This document shows, one piece after another, positions 1 through 8,230 of a stretch of DNA of 64,000 bases (within the stretch, counting starts at the first letter, position 1; each line of letters starts with the position of its first letter). The notes under the pieces are model-generated. The model saw only the letters and a list, made by a program, of their open reading frames with translations. It was not told the origin of the DNA and made no database searches. A program made the translations under genes and the position numbers. The DNA comes from Crocinitomicaceae bacterium (GTDB lineage Bacteria > Bacteroidota > Bacteroidia > Flavobacteriales_G > Salibacteraceae). The DNA lies in the NCBI GenBank assembly GCA_002713215.1, contig PAVO01000030.1, positions 1-64,000 on the forward strand, given 5' to 3'.

Positions 1-60
1 AGGCTCCAAGCTGAAAGTAAACCACCTCCGCAGCCATTTATTGGTGTGGTCTACAGAGGA

Positions 61-591
61 TTATGTCTTTTTAGAGGGGAAAATCCCTAGAACCCCTTTC
101 TGCTGGTTAATACGCGCTTCAAACTCAGTGACACGTTTTTTGTACATCGCCAAGTCTGATTTGCAACCGCTGACAGAATCACGACGATCAGTGAGTTCGT
201 CTTCAAGTCCGCATTGTACGAATTCCAGCTCTAAGCTACCGTTTTCAAATAGTTCGCAGCACTTGTCGAATGCGTCTTCGCAGGCAGTAACTTCTTTCTC
301 AAGTCGGGCTAGTTGCTGGGTGGTTTGATAGACTTTATACCGAGCGCTTAATAGCTCTACTTCAAGAGTTAGTGCAGGGTCATTAGATTTCATAAGCATG
401 CGCAAATAAGAAAGATTGAAACCCAAAGCAGTATCAAGCTCAAAAGCGTAGAACGCATCTTTGCCGTGCTCTTTGTTTAACTCGTCACGTACTTTAAGTC
501 GTAGCGCTGTTTTCTCGGTAGCACGGGTAACCGTTTCAATGATTTCGCCCGTACGGCAATCAAGGATCCCTGCAACAATAGCATCAGACAT
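61..591 (-). CDS. hypothetical coiled-coil protein
   Basis: Unrecognised 176-aa soluble protein. Residues from about 80 to 165 are rich in charged residues with heptad-like leucines and cysteines, suggesting a coiled coil. AAGGAGTT precedes the ATG. It lies 12 bp behind the small lipoprotein gene and should share its transcript from the promoter at 794-834. Confidence 0.75.
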   Translation of the reverse strand: MSDAIVAGILDCRTGEIIETVTRATEKTALRLKVRDELNKEHGKDAFYAFELDTALGFNLSYLRMLMKSNDPALTLEVELLSARYKVYQTTQQLARLEKEVTACEDAFDKCCELFENGSLELEFVQCGLEDELTDRRDSVSGCKSDLAMYKKRVTEFEARINQQKGVLGIFPSKKT

Positions 592-603
592 AGCGATAAC
601 TCC

Positions 604-756
604 TTAGTTAAACTCGCGCTCAAGCGCTTGGTTAGCTTCCTGGGCATCACGTTGGATTTGCTCAAAGCGTTGCTGGCTGTTGTCCGTTGGTGTACTGCTG
701 CATGCAGATACGAATAGGACAGATGCGATAATTGATAATGTGATTGCGTTTTTCAT
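604..756 (-). CDS. small lipoprotein (50 aa)
   Basis: The 50-aa product has a lysine-containing N-terminus, a hydrophobic stretch and a lipobox ending V-S-A-C at about residue 19, followed by SSTPT. This is a lipoprotein signal with a short, charged, helical mature part. The start is fixed by the CAGGGGAAACA leader touching the ATG; an upstream in-frame ATG would lie inside the promoter. It is the first gene of a two-gene operon. Function unknown; probably membrane-anchored in the periplasm. Confidence 0.8.
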   Translation of the reverse strand: MKNAITLSIIASVLFVSACSSTPTDNSQQRFEQIQRDAQEANQALEREFN

Positions 757-793
757 TGTTTCCCCTGTGAATACAATCTCTTTAGATGTGTTC

Positions 794-834
794 ATAATAC
801 CACAGCGAAACTTAAAAACAACATTTTTGTTGTT
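794..834 (-). promoter_or_regulatory. palindromic promoter, TTTT core
   Basis: Palindrome at 817-834 (perfect 7+4+7), then 17 bp, then -10 TATTAT at 794-799 preceded by TGG. Drives 756 to 61. Confidence 0.85.
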
Positions 835-845
835 GTAATTTAAAA

Positions 846-872
846 TAAATAAAGCCGACATTTGTCAGCTTT
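846..872 (-). terminator. hairpin terminator of 917-1627
   Basis: AAAGC-GAC stem at 851-859 pairs with 864-872 with one mismatch, followed on the minus strand by UUUAUUUAUUUU. Confidence 0.6.
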
Positions 873-916
873 ATTTTCACATGATTGATTAATTTACAAT
901 CAGGTGTATTGAGAGT

Positions 917-1627
917 TTACAGTTGACCTTTTCTGCGGCGCTGCGTTCCCATGGCCGTCAGCAAACACATCAAGCCAAAAGAACCGACTAGCGGTGCTGA
1001 TGCATTGATAGGTGCGTTCGGGTTTTCCTTATTAAGATTTGGGTCATTGATTGAACTTAGCGTCACGCCACCATCACTAACTAGATAAGGCGCGTATGCG
1101 CTGTTGTAGTAATCCCAGCTGCCGCCACCGCCATTGTCCATGCCGTAGAAACGTGCATGTTGATTTGTAGAGCCGTAAAGGGTGCCGCCCGTGAGCCTAA
1201 CTTGGTTTTCTTCAGGGCTATACATCCCGTATATAGTTTGGTAATCACTGCCGGAACCTACAAAAAAGTCTAACATGTTACGGATTTGCGATATCTCAGA
1301 CTTATTCTCGTAATGTGGCCAGGCCCCAAGTTGGTAGTAAGTTAAGGTGTAATGGTGATCAACGTCCGGAAGGTAGCTTTTAAGCAATGATTCAACTTCA
1401 GATGCCGTAGGTAGACGCCACCCATCAAAGCGTGAATCATTTAAGATTTGATTGACGGTCATTCCCTTTGTCTGGGTTAAATCCATCCATTCAATGCCCG
1501 TTTGAGTATCGAGGGTGGCCAAACCATCTCCACTGGCAAGCCAGTCAGTAGATACCATCTCCGCATTGGCAGTACCTGCGACAGCCATCACGAGAGCAAC
1601 AGATGCTCCTTTTAAAAGTTTACGCAT
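917..1627 (-). CDS. secreted DUF1566-type protein with PEP-CTERM-like tail
   Basis: 236 aa. A cleavable signal peptide ends near A-N-A (about residue 22). The body contains the TG-x-EWMDL and GWRLPT motifs typical of DUF1566/Lcl-type domains found in many surface proteins. The C-terminus has N-A-S-A-P-L, a hydrophobic helix and a terminal RRRKG cluster: the tripartite layout of PEP-CTERM sorting tags, with SAP in place of PEP. GGGAGT precedes the ATG. It belongs to a set of seven sorting-tail proteins in this window. No exosortase is present, so sorting would need a host enzyme. Single-gene unit with its own terminator. Confidence 0.8.
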   Translation of the reverse strand: MRKLLKGASVALVMAVAGTANAEMVSTDWLASGDGLATLDTQTGIEWMDLTQTKGMTVNQILNDSRFDGWRLPTASEVESLLKSYLPDVDHHYTLTYYQLGAWPHYENKSEISQIRNMLDFFVGSGSDYQTIYGMYSPEENQVRLTGGTLYGSTNQHARFYGMDNGGGGSWDYYNSAYAPYLVSDGGVTLSSINDPNLNKENPNAPINASAPLVGSFGLMCLLTAMGTQRRRKGQL

Positions 1628-1690
1628 TAATACAACTCCCTTTTAATGTTTGCGTATTCAAAGGGAGTTAATAGCTATATCTATGCCAAC

Positions 1691-2080
1691 TTATTGCTTG
1701 TCGCTAACATAGGTGTTTATCTCGATGCCTGTGTAACGAGATAAGCGAAGAATGCACTCGGTGTCGTAATGATCGAGCGAGAGGATCACGTTGTTTGGTA
1801 ACCCTTTAATGTTTGGCATCATGTTGCCTAACGCCCAGATATCATGCCATACCTGGCGCAACAAGACGGCACGTTCGAGCTGCTCCCCTTTTAAGAGGTA
1901 TTCCCGCTCATCGAAGAATCTCAGGCTGTGAGGGTACTTCATGGTAGCGCTTAGGCGCTGGAAGAAATTACCTTTTGCTGAGGTGCACAGTTGTGCATAT
2001 TCGCGTTCGATATCTTCGACCATCGCCGGCGCTTTTTCTCTGATAGTGTTAATAGAATCAGAGTCAGTGATGATGCGCAT
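1691..2080 (-). CDS. hypothetical protein (129 aa)
   Basis: Unrecognised soluble protein, the last gene of the operon starting at 4466. The chosen ATG overlaps the stop codon of the upstream gene (TAATG) and has GGAAGG just before it; the longer in-frame start would run deep into that gene. No signal peptide or known motif is visible. Confidence 0.7.
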   Translation of the reverse strand: MRIITDSDSINTIREKAPAMVEDIEREYAQLCTSAKGNFFQRLSATMKYPHSLRFFDEREYLLKGEQLERAVLLRQVWHDIWALGNMMPNIKGLPNNVILSLDHYDTECILRLSRYTGIEINTYVSDKQ

Positions 2081-2505
2081 TAGCCTTCCACTTTGTCTCG
2101 TGAAGGGCAATCAATCTCTTTTTGAGCCGTGCCGGTGCTTGGTGCATAAATTTTGCCCATTCCACTCTCGTAGGTAGAGACGTCCGTAATTTTTGTGTCG
2201 ATTGAATAACAAGAGCCATCCTCACGCTGATAGATAGTTAAGCCTGTTTCAAACTCATCGATATGCGTCTCTATCGAAATGGCGGTTACGAATTTATGCT
2301 TTACGATGTTAGCATGTAGAACTTTGTCCTTGCTCTCTTGCTGCACCTCTAACCTTTGTGCTTCTATGTGTGCTGCGTGTCGGATTTCACCTATCTGTTC
2401 AGGTGTAAGCTGTTCAGCTGCGAATGAGTTTGATGATGTACTTGCGAACACGGTGACAGCAGCGGTCGAAATCATGAGTGCGAGTGAAATTGAAAAGTGT
2501 TTCAT
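2080..2505 (-). CDS. secreted protein, paralogue of 2520-2966
   Basis: 141 aa. A Sec-type signal peptide (MKHFSISLALMIS... to about F-A-A) is followed by a charged domain. The segment YQREDGSCYSID resembles YVREDGTCYQVD in the lipoprotein encoded immediately upstream, and both continue to a C-P motif, so the two are likely diverged duplicates of a periplasmic module. RBS AAGGAAAT. Translationally coupled to the next gene through TAATG. Confidence 0.75.
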   Translation of the reverse strand: MKHFSISLALMISTAAVTVFASTSSNSFAAEQLTPEQIGEIRHAAHIEAQRLEVQQESKDKVLHANIVKHKFVTAISIETHIDEFETGLTIYQREDGSCYSIDTKITDVSTYESGMGKIYAPSTGTAQKEIDCPSRDKVEG

Positions 2506-2519
2506 GGCATATTTCCTTA

Positions 2520-2966
2520 TTACCAGTTAGTAGGACAGTCAACAGGCGCATACGCATAAGTGTGTTGACGTTGTTGTATATTCGAATCGGCATGTTCAAA
2601 CGTTACGATTTTCGTATCGACGATTTTTTCTTGTACACAATCCCCAATAGCACGACGTACAATCGGCTTGGTTTCTGGGGGTGTGTCATACTCGGGTAAA
2701 TACCCCGAATCAAAGTCGGGGCAATGATCCAGTTCAAGGGTTGTGCTCCCCATGACTTTAAGCCCCGGGCCATCTACAGCACGCGTGTCAGTGTCGACCT
2801 GGTAGCAGGTGCCATCTTCACGAACGTACGTATTGCGGTTAATGAGCATTACGGCGCCATCAGCAAGGTCGACAAGTTGTGTGATCCCGAGTAGCTTATC
2901 CTTGGCTATCGAAGCGCAGGCGGTCAGGCTGAGCGCCAACGCTAAGATGAAAGTTGTTTTCTTCAT
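2520..2966 (-). CDS. lipoprotein with REDGTCYxVDT motif
   Basis: 148 aa. The signal ends in a lipobox L-T-A-C at about residue 17, so it should be lipid-anchored. The mature part holds several cysteines (at REDGTCY, HCPD, GDCV and DCP) suited to disulfides in the periplasm. RBS AAAGGGAT. Resembles the secreted product of the following gene. Function unknown. Confidence 0.75.
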   Translation of the reverse strand: MKKTTFILALALSLTACASIAKDKLLGITQLVDLADGAVMLINRNTYVREDGTCYQVDTDTRAVDGPGLKVMGSTTLELDHCPDFDSGYLPEYDTPPETKPIVRRAIGDCVQEKIVDTKIVTFEHADSNIQQRQHTYAYAPVDCPTNW

Positions 2967-2993
2967 GACATCCCTTTCATGATTTAGTGAGCA

Positions 2994-3410
2994 TTACCAG
3001 CGGTCAGTGACAGCCTTATCAAATGCGTATGGTTTAAAAATAGGATCCTCAATTTCGAGTGACTGATCATCAGTATTCGAGAACAAGTAAACCTTAAGCG
3101 TTTCGCTTTGCGGCTCAACTGGTTTCAGTGCAACACCGTAGTTTGCATTAAACCAGAAGTAAGTCCCATGGCCCTGATCGGCGCTGCCAGTGACAGTGAC
3201 GCCAGAAAATACAGCTTTGCTGCCGACAATCTCTTGTGCTTTGAGTAAGCGCTTGTGCAAGAATACACAAAGGTCACCAGCTTGCCCTTGGGCAACATTG
3301 AAATCAGAGTAGTGTTTAAAGTCCATTCGATAGCTATCGATACAGACTCGGTCAATTTTACCGTCTGTATAACGTACCTGGTGCTGACCGTGGTTAAGTG
3401 TGTCGTCCAT
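2994..3410 (-). CDS. hypothetical protein (138 aa)
   Basis: Unrecognised soluble protein, third gene of the operon that begins at 4466. GTGAGG lies before the ATG and the gap to the gene above is 10 bp. The C-terminal half is rich in beta-type residues (GTYFWFNANYGVALK). No family recognised. Confidence 0.7.
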   Translation of the reverse strand: MDDTLNHGQHQVRYTDGKIDRVCIDSYRMDFKHYSDFNVAQGQAGDLCVFLHKRLLKAQEIVGSKAVFSGVTVTGSADQGHGTYFWFNANYGVALKPVEPQSETLKVYLFSNTDDQSLEIEDPIFKPYAFDKAVTDRW

Positions 3411-3420
3411 GTAGCCTCAC

Positions 3421-3948
3421 TTATTTGAATACGTCAGAGTATTTCAGCTCGCGCTTAATGTACTTGAATTCCTTGCTGTCCAACCGGCGAACGCTGTTTG
3501 TTGGATCCAGTACAATGATATGACCAAAGTGTTTAGCTTTGTTGAAGTCATCTTCATTGAAAGGGGTGGGGCATTGCTCCACAAAGTTCACCCATGGGCG
3601 AATGTTTTTCCATGTCCAGCCCTGAGGATCAAACCAATCGCCAACCTGCGGCTCATAGAGCGGGTTAAGTAAACGGCTGTGTTTTTTCTCAAACTCTTCG
3701 TCGGTCATCATGACGCAGTGAAACTCAATAGCGACAGGAGCTTCATCTGTCATCGTTTTCACGTCAATGACATGGGCAACTTTCTCAGGTGCGGGGATCA
3801 GTTTTCCTGTCTCTACGTGCTTAAAGAACAGGCGTGGAAACTTTTCTGTCGAATACTTAGGGCAATCCGGATGATGGTTGCCGAGCATGAACGCATTATT
3901 TGCTTTGATTTGTTCACGGATATCCCAGTTAATACATTCACAATACAT
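3421..3948 (-). CDS. hypothetical protein (175 aa) with Cys/His N-terminus
   Basis: The N-terminus carries C-E-C and GNHHPDC, which could bind a metal. The rest is charged and tryptophan-rich (GDWFDPQGWTWKNIRPW). AAGGG precedes the ATG. It sits 11 bp behind 3960-4466. Family not recognised. Confidence 0.7.
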   Translation of the reverse strand: MYCECINWDIREQIKANNAFMLGNHHPDCPKYSTEKFPRLFFKHVETGKLIPAPEKVAHVIDVKTMTDEAPVAIEFHCVMMTDEEFEKKHSRLLNPLYEPQVGDWFDPQGWTWKNIRPWVNFVEQCPTPFNEDDFNKAKHFGHIIVLDPTNSVRRLDSKEFKYIKRELKYSDVFK

Positions 3949-3959
3949 AGTGCGAACCC

Positions 3960-4466
3960 TTATTTTTGTTCATAGTAGGCAAGTTCAACCCAGCCTTTTT
4001 TGCGCAACTCGCCAATCGTGGCCAGTGCAGCGATTTCAATTGATGTAATTTCCCATTCAGAGCGTATGGGCTCAGGGCCTTTGCCGTCAAGGTATTCGGA
4101 AGCACGCTGCATGAAATCTTCATCGGCCTTTCTGCGTTCAGCAATAAAGTTAGGGCATAGGCTCACTTCGTGAGTGTGTATGTTTTTTACAAAACGAAGG
4201 TAGTTGGTGCCGGCGAGTGTGTGGAACTCCAGCGGTTCATCGTCTTTCTGACGTTTGAAAAGCGCCTCAAAGAAGCGACCTTCGTAATTAGTGAGATCAT
4301 CAAGTGTAATGCGGCTAGCAGCTTTCCAGATGCGCGTATAGTGCATGTGCTTGACGTTCTCGAATGACCATTGCATGCGGTTGCCAGCGAAAAGCTTGCA
4401 GAACTCAAAGCCCATTGACTTGAGTTGACTGAAGTCACCTGTAAATTTCAGATATGGTACTGACAT
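3960..4466 (-). CDS. hypothetical protein (168 aa), operon leader gene
   Basis: First gene of a six-gene operon (4466 to 1691). The start is set by the CAGGGGAAACA leader at the ATG. Soluble, mixed alpha/beta composition, no signal peptide, no motif recognised. Confidence 0.75.
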   Translation of the reverse strand: MSVPYLKFTGDFSQLKSMGFEFCKLFAGNRMQWSFENVKHMHYTRIWKAASRITLDDLTNYEGRFFEALFKRQKDDEPLEFHTLAGTNYLRFVKNIHTHEVSLCPNFIAERRKADEDFMQRASEYLDGKGPEPIRSEWEITSIEIAALATIGELRKKGWVELAYYEQK

Positions 4467-4505
4467 GATGTTTCCCCTGTAACATGTCTATGTTGCTATA
4501 GGGGA

Positions 4506-4547
4506 ATGATACCAAAGCGACGAGATTAAAACAACACTTATGTTGTT
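4506..4547 (-). promoter_or_regulatory. palindromic promoter, CTTA core
   Basis: Palindrome at 4530-4547, -10 TATCAT at 4506-4511. It overlaps the stop codon of 4546-4788. Drives the 4466-1691 operon. Confidence 0.85.
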
Positions 4548-4788
4548 AATAGGTAAAATTTAATCCCTCAGCTTCGGTGGCTTCTAGGATCTTAGCGGTT
4601 ATTCGGTCGACCCGGTCGCTGTGGGCTTTATCAATGGCGTCGGCCGCATCTCGCAGGCACTGGGCAGCGCCGTTAGGTTTTCGCTCGTGTTCAAATGTCG
4701 CAAGCACGTTGTCGTTGACGCGAACCTCGTATTGGTTCACCCCCTGGTTAGGAGTATCTTCAGGGGATACATTGACAATAACTAGCAT
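4546..4788 (-). CDS. hypothetical protein (80 aa)
   Basis: Small acidic protein; begins with a beta strand (MLVIVNVS) and ends with a helix. AGGG lies before the ATG. Its last codons overlap the palindromic promoter of the next operon. No palindrome of its own; divergent from 4903. Confidence 0.65.
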   Translation of the reverse strand: MLVIVNVSPEDTPNQGVNQYEVRVNDNVLATFEHERKPNGAAQCLRDAADAIDKAHSDRVDRITAKILEATEAEGLNFTY

Positions 4789-4902
4789 GGTGGCATTACC
4801 CTGTCTATTTAGTTGGTGCGCTTATTCTTGCGCAGTTTATTGACCATTAAACATTCAATCTGTTAAACTTCTTAACAACACAAAGGATGTGGAAATTAAA
4901 TC

Positions 4903-5124
4903 ATGGAAGTTACAGTATTATATTACGATGAAGAGCAACTGACAAAAGTTCAGCATGCCCACCTTACCGCCCAGCAGAACAACGGGCGACCCCTACTAAC
5001 CAGCGAATTCCGCGAAGGGAAAGTTATTGTCGCCGTCATTGAAGGGCATGTGAATGTGCTTAATACAATGGGCGATCGCTGGGGCTCAGCGGAACAAATG
5101 GCAGCTGAGGCAGAGCTTAAGTAG
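4903..5124 (+). CDS. hypothetical protein (73 aa)
   Basis: One of the few plus-strand genes. AAAGGATGTGGAAA lies upstream of the ATG. The product is small and hydrophilic, with an alanine-rich end (AEQMAAEAELK). Family unknown. Confidence 0.65.
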   Translation: MEVTVLYYDEEQLTKVQHAHLTAQQNNGRPLLTSEFREGKVIVAVIEGHVNVLNTMGDRWGSAEQMAAEAELK

Positions 5125-5130
5125 AAAGTA

Positions 5131-5152
5131 GGGGCGGGTTTCCCCGCCACCA
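5131..5152 (+). terminator. GC-rich hairpin after 4903-5124
   Basis: GGCGGG pairs with CCCGCC across a UUUC loop just past the stop codon. There is no clear U-tract, so termination is uncertain. Confidence 0.35.
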
Positions 5153-5166
5153 TACAAGTGCGTTCG

Positions 5167-5544
5167 TTACTTGATAAACTGCTCTAAGAAGACACGATAC
5201 TGTGCCACGCCTGAAAGCTGGTACATGTCGCGTTCTGAGATGCCGCCGCGCAGGTAATCATTCTCGCGACGTTTCATTGATTTGTAAGAACCATCAATCC
5301 AGTCTTGGATTTGCTCGTCTGTAAGGTTTTCAAACTCTTCACCAGCAATGAATTCAGGTGTTAAATCCAGTGCTTTGATTAAGCTCTCAGTGCGCTGTGC
5401 GTGTTGCACATGAGCTTCACCAAAGGTGCCAGTTAGCTGGTTTTTTTGGATTTGCTCGATAAGTTCTTGCTTAACTTTTTCGTGGTCATTGAAAGCTTCA
5501 GTTACAAAGTCGGCAAGTAGTTGTTTAGCTGTTTTAAATGACAT
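5167..5544 (-). CDS. hypothetical helical protein (125 aa)
   Basis: Predominantly helical, charged protein without a signal peptide. The ATG follows the conserved CAGGGGAAACA leader. Stands alone under its own promoter. Family unknown. Confidence 0.75.
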   Translation of the reverse strand: MSFKTAKQLLADFVTEAFNDHEKVKQELIEQIQKNQLTGTFGEAHVQHAQRTESLIKALDLTPEFIAGEEFENLTDEQIQDWIDGSYKSMKRRENDYLRGGISERDMYQLSGVAQYRVFLEQFIK

Positions 5545-5581
5545 ATTGTTTCCCCTGTGTATGTCTCATTTCGATAGGGTT

Positions 5582-5623
5582 ATAATGCCACAGGTATTTT
5601 AATAAAACAACATATTTGTTGTA
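5582..5623 (-). promoter_or_regulatory. palindromic promoter, TATT core
   Basis: Palindrome at 5606-5623 with the last base changed to A; -10 CATTAT at 5582-5587. Drives 5544-5167; shares the intergenic region with divergent 5696. Confidence 0.8.
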
Positions 5624-5695
5624 TTTTATGTGAAATAATTTCGGTTTTAATCAAATCCGATACCATAGTGAAAACACACTATTGAGATCAGGTTC

Positions 5696-6139
5696 ATGGA
5701 ACGACCAATTGACATTGATGGCACTATCGTAACGGCGAAAGCCTGGCAGCTAAACGAACAGGAACAGCGCTTCGACTATAGCTATGAAGTTAAAGCAGTG
5801 GCGGAATTTCTCCACCAACAGGAACAGGAAGCAGCCCCTCGCCTTATCATTATTGCCGCGCCAGCGGGATACGGCAAAACAATGCTGGCCAAAGCGCTAG
5901 AAGCGAATCTGGAAAGCGGGCAATACGTTAGCTGTTTACATGGCGATGGTACACCTGGCGCGCTTACAGATAGCGACAGTGTGTATTTTCTGGACGATGC
6001 CTCATGGTTAGATGCTGGTGGCTGGGAGCAAGTGCAGCAGTACGCCGAAGAGGGGGTAGGGCTTGTTCTGTTTGTGCAGACCCTGAGAGAAATCCAGCTT
6101 ACGTGCGAACATATCACCTATGAGTTGCCCCGACGCTAG
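5696..6139 (+). CDS. small P-loop ATPase-like protein (147 aa)
   Basis: The Walker A motif APAGYGKT lies at about residues 55-62 and a Walker B-like strand SVYFLDDAS at about 94-102. It is far shorter than a full AAA+ protein and lacks visible sensor or arginine-finger regions, so it holds only a minimal nucleotide-binding core. TGAGATCAGG precedes the ATG. Plus strand, divergent from 5167-5544. It could be a regulator or a remnant of a larger NTPase; the partner is unknown. Confidence 0.7.
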   Translation: MERPIDIDGTIVTAKAWQLNEQEQRFDYSYEVKAVAEFLHQQEQEAAPRLIIIAAPAGYGKTMLAKALEANLESGQYVSCLHGDGTPGALTDSDSVYFLDDASWLDAGGWEQVQQYAEEGVGLVLFVQTLREIQLTCEHITYELPRR

Positions 6140-6151
6140 GCAGCGAACATG

Positions 6152-6175
6152 AAAAAAGCCGACAATATGTCGGCT
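6152..6175 (-). terminator. terminator of 6187-6627
   Basis: Perfect 8-bp stem AGCCGACA/TGTCGGCT with an ATA-type loop, followed by six U on the minus strand. Confidence 0.85.
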
Positions 6176-6186
6176 CAGGGCTGTAA

Positions 6187-6627
6187 CTAAACTTGTTTGA
6201 AAATGTAGTCGATATTGGCAACAGATACGACGTAGTGGTTCTTGTCGTCTACGGTGTATTTGCCAAATTCTTCAGCAGCACGACCTAATTCAGATTCCAA
6301 ATTCGATACGGTATCCATGCTTAATGCAACACAGGCTTCTTGTCTGGATACATTAACCTGACTCTGTAAGCGTGTGTGAACTTGCTTAGCAGTCTCTTGG
6401 ACGTCATTGTGGCTGTACGTATAGTCTTTTGCCATGTCATTGGCCATGACGATCGCTTCAGCAGCGGATTCAACTAACCCGTCACTGTCGACAGGGATGT
6501 CAATTGCTTGAGAGCGTTTTGTACAGCGAACATCAACACCATAGCCACCATTTTCAATAGCTAATATTAACTGAAAACCTTCAGGTAAGTCGCGCGCGGC
6601 GTTATCAATAACTTGGTCGATTTGCAT
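6187..6627 (-). CDS. hypothetical protein (146 aa)
   Basis: Soluble acidic protein, single-gene unit between its own promoter and terminator. The CAGGGGAACA-type leader fixes the ATG. No recognised motif. Confidence 0.75.
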   Translation of the reverse strand: MQIDQVIDNAARDLPEGFQLILAIENGGYGVDVRCTKRSQAIDIPVDSDGLVESAAEAIVMANDMAKDYTYSHNDVQETAKQVHTRLQSQVNVSRQEACVALSMDTVSNLESELGRAAEEFGKYTVDDKNHYVVSVANIDYIFKQV

Positions 6628-6665
6628 AATGTTCCCCTGTGTATGCTAAATGCTTCGATATAGAA

Positions 6666-6707
6666 ACTATACCAAAGCATCAGCACAAAAACAACACTTT
6701 TGTTGTT
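6666..6707 (-). promoter_or_regulatory. palindromic promoter, CTTT core
   Basis: Palindrome at 6690-6707; -10 TATAGT at 6666-6671 after TGG. Drives 6627-6187. Confidence 0.85.
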
Positions 6708-6714
6708 CAAAGGG

Positions 6715-7122
6715 TTAATTCTTTCCGTCGTCGAAGATTTCACCTTTGAAGTGGACGGGGGTGATACGATTGGAATAATTGCATGTCACTTCTACGGGAT
6801 CGCTCCAAACTTCACTCTCATCGCTCTCACGTACAGGTAAAAGACGCTTCATTGGCTCTTCAAAGTCAGGGCAGTCTGTGTGGAACGTATCGTCGTCGTA
6901 CCACTCACCAACAAGCATAGAGTAACGGTAAGTGACGCTTTCTTCCTTCACATAGTGCCTGTAAACGTCCTCAAGGCATTTGTAAGTGAACTCTTCAACA
7001 TTATGCGAAATCATTGTGATCTCGCCGTCAGGGTCGTTTACGTCGTAAAAACCATGAACATTTGAGCCGAAGTTAAACTCGCCGCCCTGGGCGCTTTCCA
7101 AAAACTCATTCAATGATTGCAT
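6715..7122 (-). CDS. hypothetical acidic protein (135 aa)
   Basis: Acidic, aromatic-rich protein (EWYDDDTFHTDCPDFEEP). CTGGAGAT lies before the ATG. Follows 7146-7802 by 23 bp, probably co-transcribed. Family unknown. Confidence 0.7.
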   Translation of the reverse strand: MQSLNEFLESAQGGEFNFGSNVHGFYDVNDPDGEITMISHNVEEFTYKCLEDVYRHYVKEESVTYRYSMLVGEWYDDDTFHTDCPDFEEPMKRLLPVRESDESEVWSDPVEVTCNYSNRITPVHFKGEIFDDGKN

Positions 7123-7145
7123 GACAATCTCCAGAGTGGCTGCAA

Positions 7146-7802
7146 TTAGCGGCTCACTACGTACTCAAGCACGGCCAGAAGGATATTTGTTGCCTTGTCA
7201 CGGCTCTCCATGTATCCAGCATTGCCGAATACATCTTTAATGAATCGAGTTATATTCAGGGCGCTTGTTTGTTCGTTGATGGTAATGTCATACTCGGAGC
7301 CGTCACTGCAAGACACCGTTGCTATGGCGCCGATATCGGTTAGTTTCACCATGGCGTTAATGCGGAAATCCTTGCTCGGGTCAAAGTGAACAGGAGTGAA
7401 AAAGTGAGCTCTGTCGACGTTTTCAATTCGCTCCTGGCTCGCGACTTCTACATAAGCCGCCAGTTCTTTGGTTCGGGCAGTAAGCGCATCTCTGTCAATG
7501 TAACTATCAAAGTACAGAATGCCTTCTTCGCCACTTTTGGCGACAATAACGCGAAGGTGTTTGTGGTGTGTGAACGACTCCAATGTCTCTTCTAGGGATA
7601 CGTCCAGATCTGCTAAGTCATCCATTGATTTGATGCCAACACAGACATCTAAGGTTGTCCCATTGTCTGCACGTCCGAAGTAATTAATCGTGCCGTCTTC
7701 AAATCGTCCGAAGTTGATCTCTAGGTCCAGTAGGCCCAGCTCTTTCATTGCCAGACAAAGATCTTTGACGTTGTTGTGTAATGGGTTTTGTTGTTCTTGC
7801 AT
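7146..7802 (-). CDS. hypothetical protein (218 aa)
   Basis: Unrecognised soluble protein with alternating beta and alpha segments. AGAGGC precedes the ATG. No palindrome lies directly upstream and a terminator sits between it and the previous gene, so it needs another promoter or read-through. Confidence 0.7.
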   Translation of the reverse strand: MQEQQNPLHNNVKDLCLAMKELGLLDLEINFGRFEDGTINYFGRADNGTTLDVCVGIKSMDDLADLDVSLEETLESFTHHKHLRVIVAKSGEEGILYFDSYIDRDALTARTKELAAYVEVASQERIENVDRAHFFTPVHFDPSKDFRINAMVKLTDIGAIATVSCSDGSEYDITINEQTSALNITRFIKDVFGNAGYMESRDKATNILLAVLEYVVSR

Positions 7803-7834
7803 AAATGCCTCTTATGATTTTAATCAGATACAGT

Positions 7835-7858
7835 AAAAGCCAGCCGTTTGACTGGCGC
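7835..7858 (-). terminator. terminator of 7868-8065
   Basis: GCCAG at 7839-7843 pairs with CTGGC at 7852-7856; UUUU follows on the minus strand. Confidence 0.65.
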
Positions 7859-7867
7859 TTGTTTGAA

Positions 7868-8065
7868 TTACTCTTGGCTTATGATGAAGCTTTGAGAGGC
7901 ATTGGATATTGACTGTTCAGTCGGCTCTAGTAGAGCGAAAATGGCTTGCTTTTGCTCTGCTGTAAAGTCAGTGCTGGTTGCGATGTTCATCTTAGCTTGC
8001 TGAAGTGTTAAGTTAACTTGAATAACTGCTTCGCTCGCTTTGTCGATAAATTGGCTTAGGTGCAT
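7868..8065 (-). CDS. hypothetical helical protein (65 aa)
   Basis: Small all-helical protein, Gln- and Ala-rich, without a membrane segment. The start follows the CAGGGGAAACA leader. Single-gene unit. Confidence 0.75.
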   Translation of the reverse strand: MHLSQFIDKASEAVIQVNLTLQQAKMNIATSTDFTAEQKQAIFALLEPTEQSISNASQSFIISQE

Positions 8066-8103
8066 AATTGTTTCCCCTGTTTATGCGTTAAGTTGATAAT
8101 GTA

Positions 8104-8145
8104 ACTATATCAAAGCAGGGGTTCAAAAACAACACTTTTGTTGTT
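8104..8145 (-). promoter_or_regulatory. palindromic promoter, CTTT core
   Basis: Palindrome at 8128-8145; -10 TATAGT at 8104-8109 after TGA. Drives 8065-7868. Confidence 0.85.
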
Positions 8146-8167
8146 ATTTAATCGGTTATTTATGCAA

Positions 8168-8199
8168 GAAAACCATATTCCCGACGTCAGGAATATGGT
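8168..8199 (-). terminator. terminator of 8231-8752
   Basis: Ten-base stem ACCATATTCC/GGAATATGGT around a GACGTC-containing loop, followed by UUUUC on the minus strand. Confidence 0.8.
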
Positions 8200-8230
8200 C
8201 TTTATTGAAAGGTGCTGGAGTTGTTGGGTG

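Noticed and set aside
1-39. Minus-strand start of a protein reading MAAEVVYFQLGA at the left edge
   Set aside because: Only 12 codons are visible and there is no ribosome-binding site.
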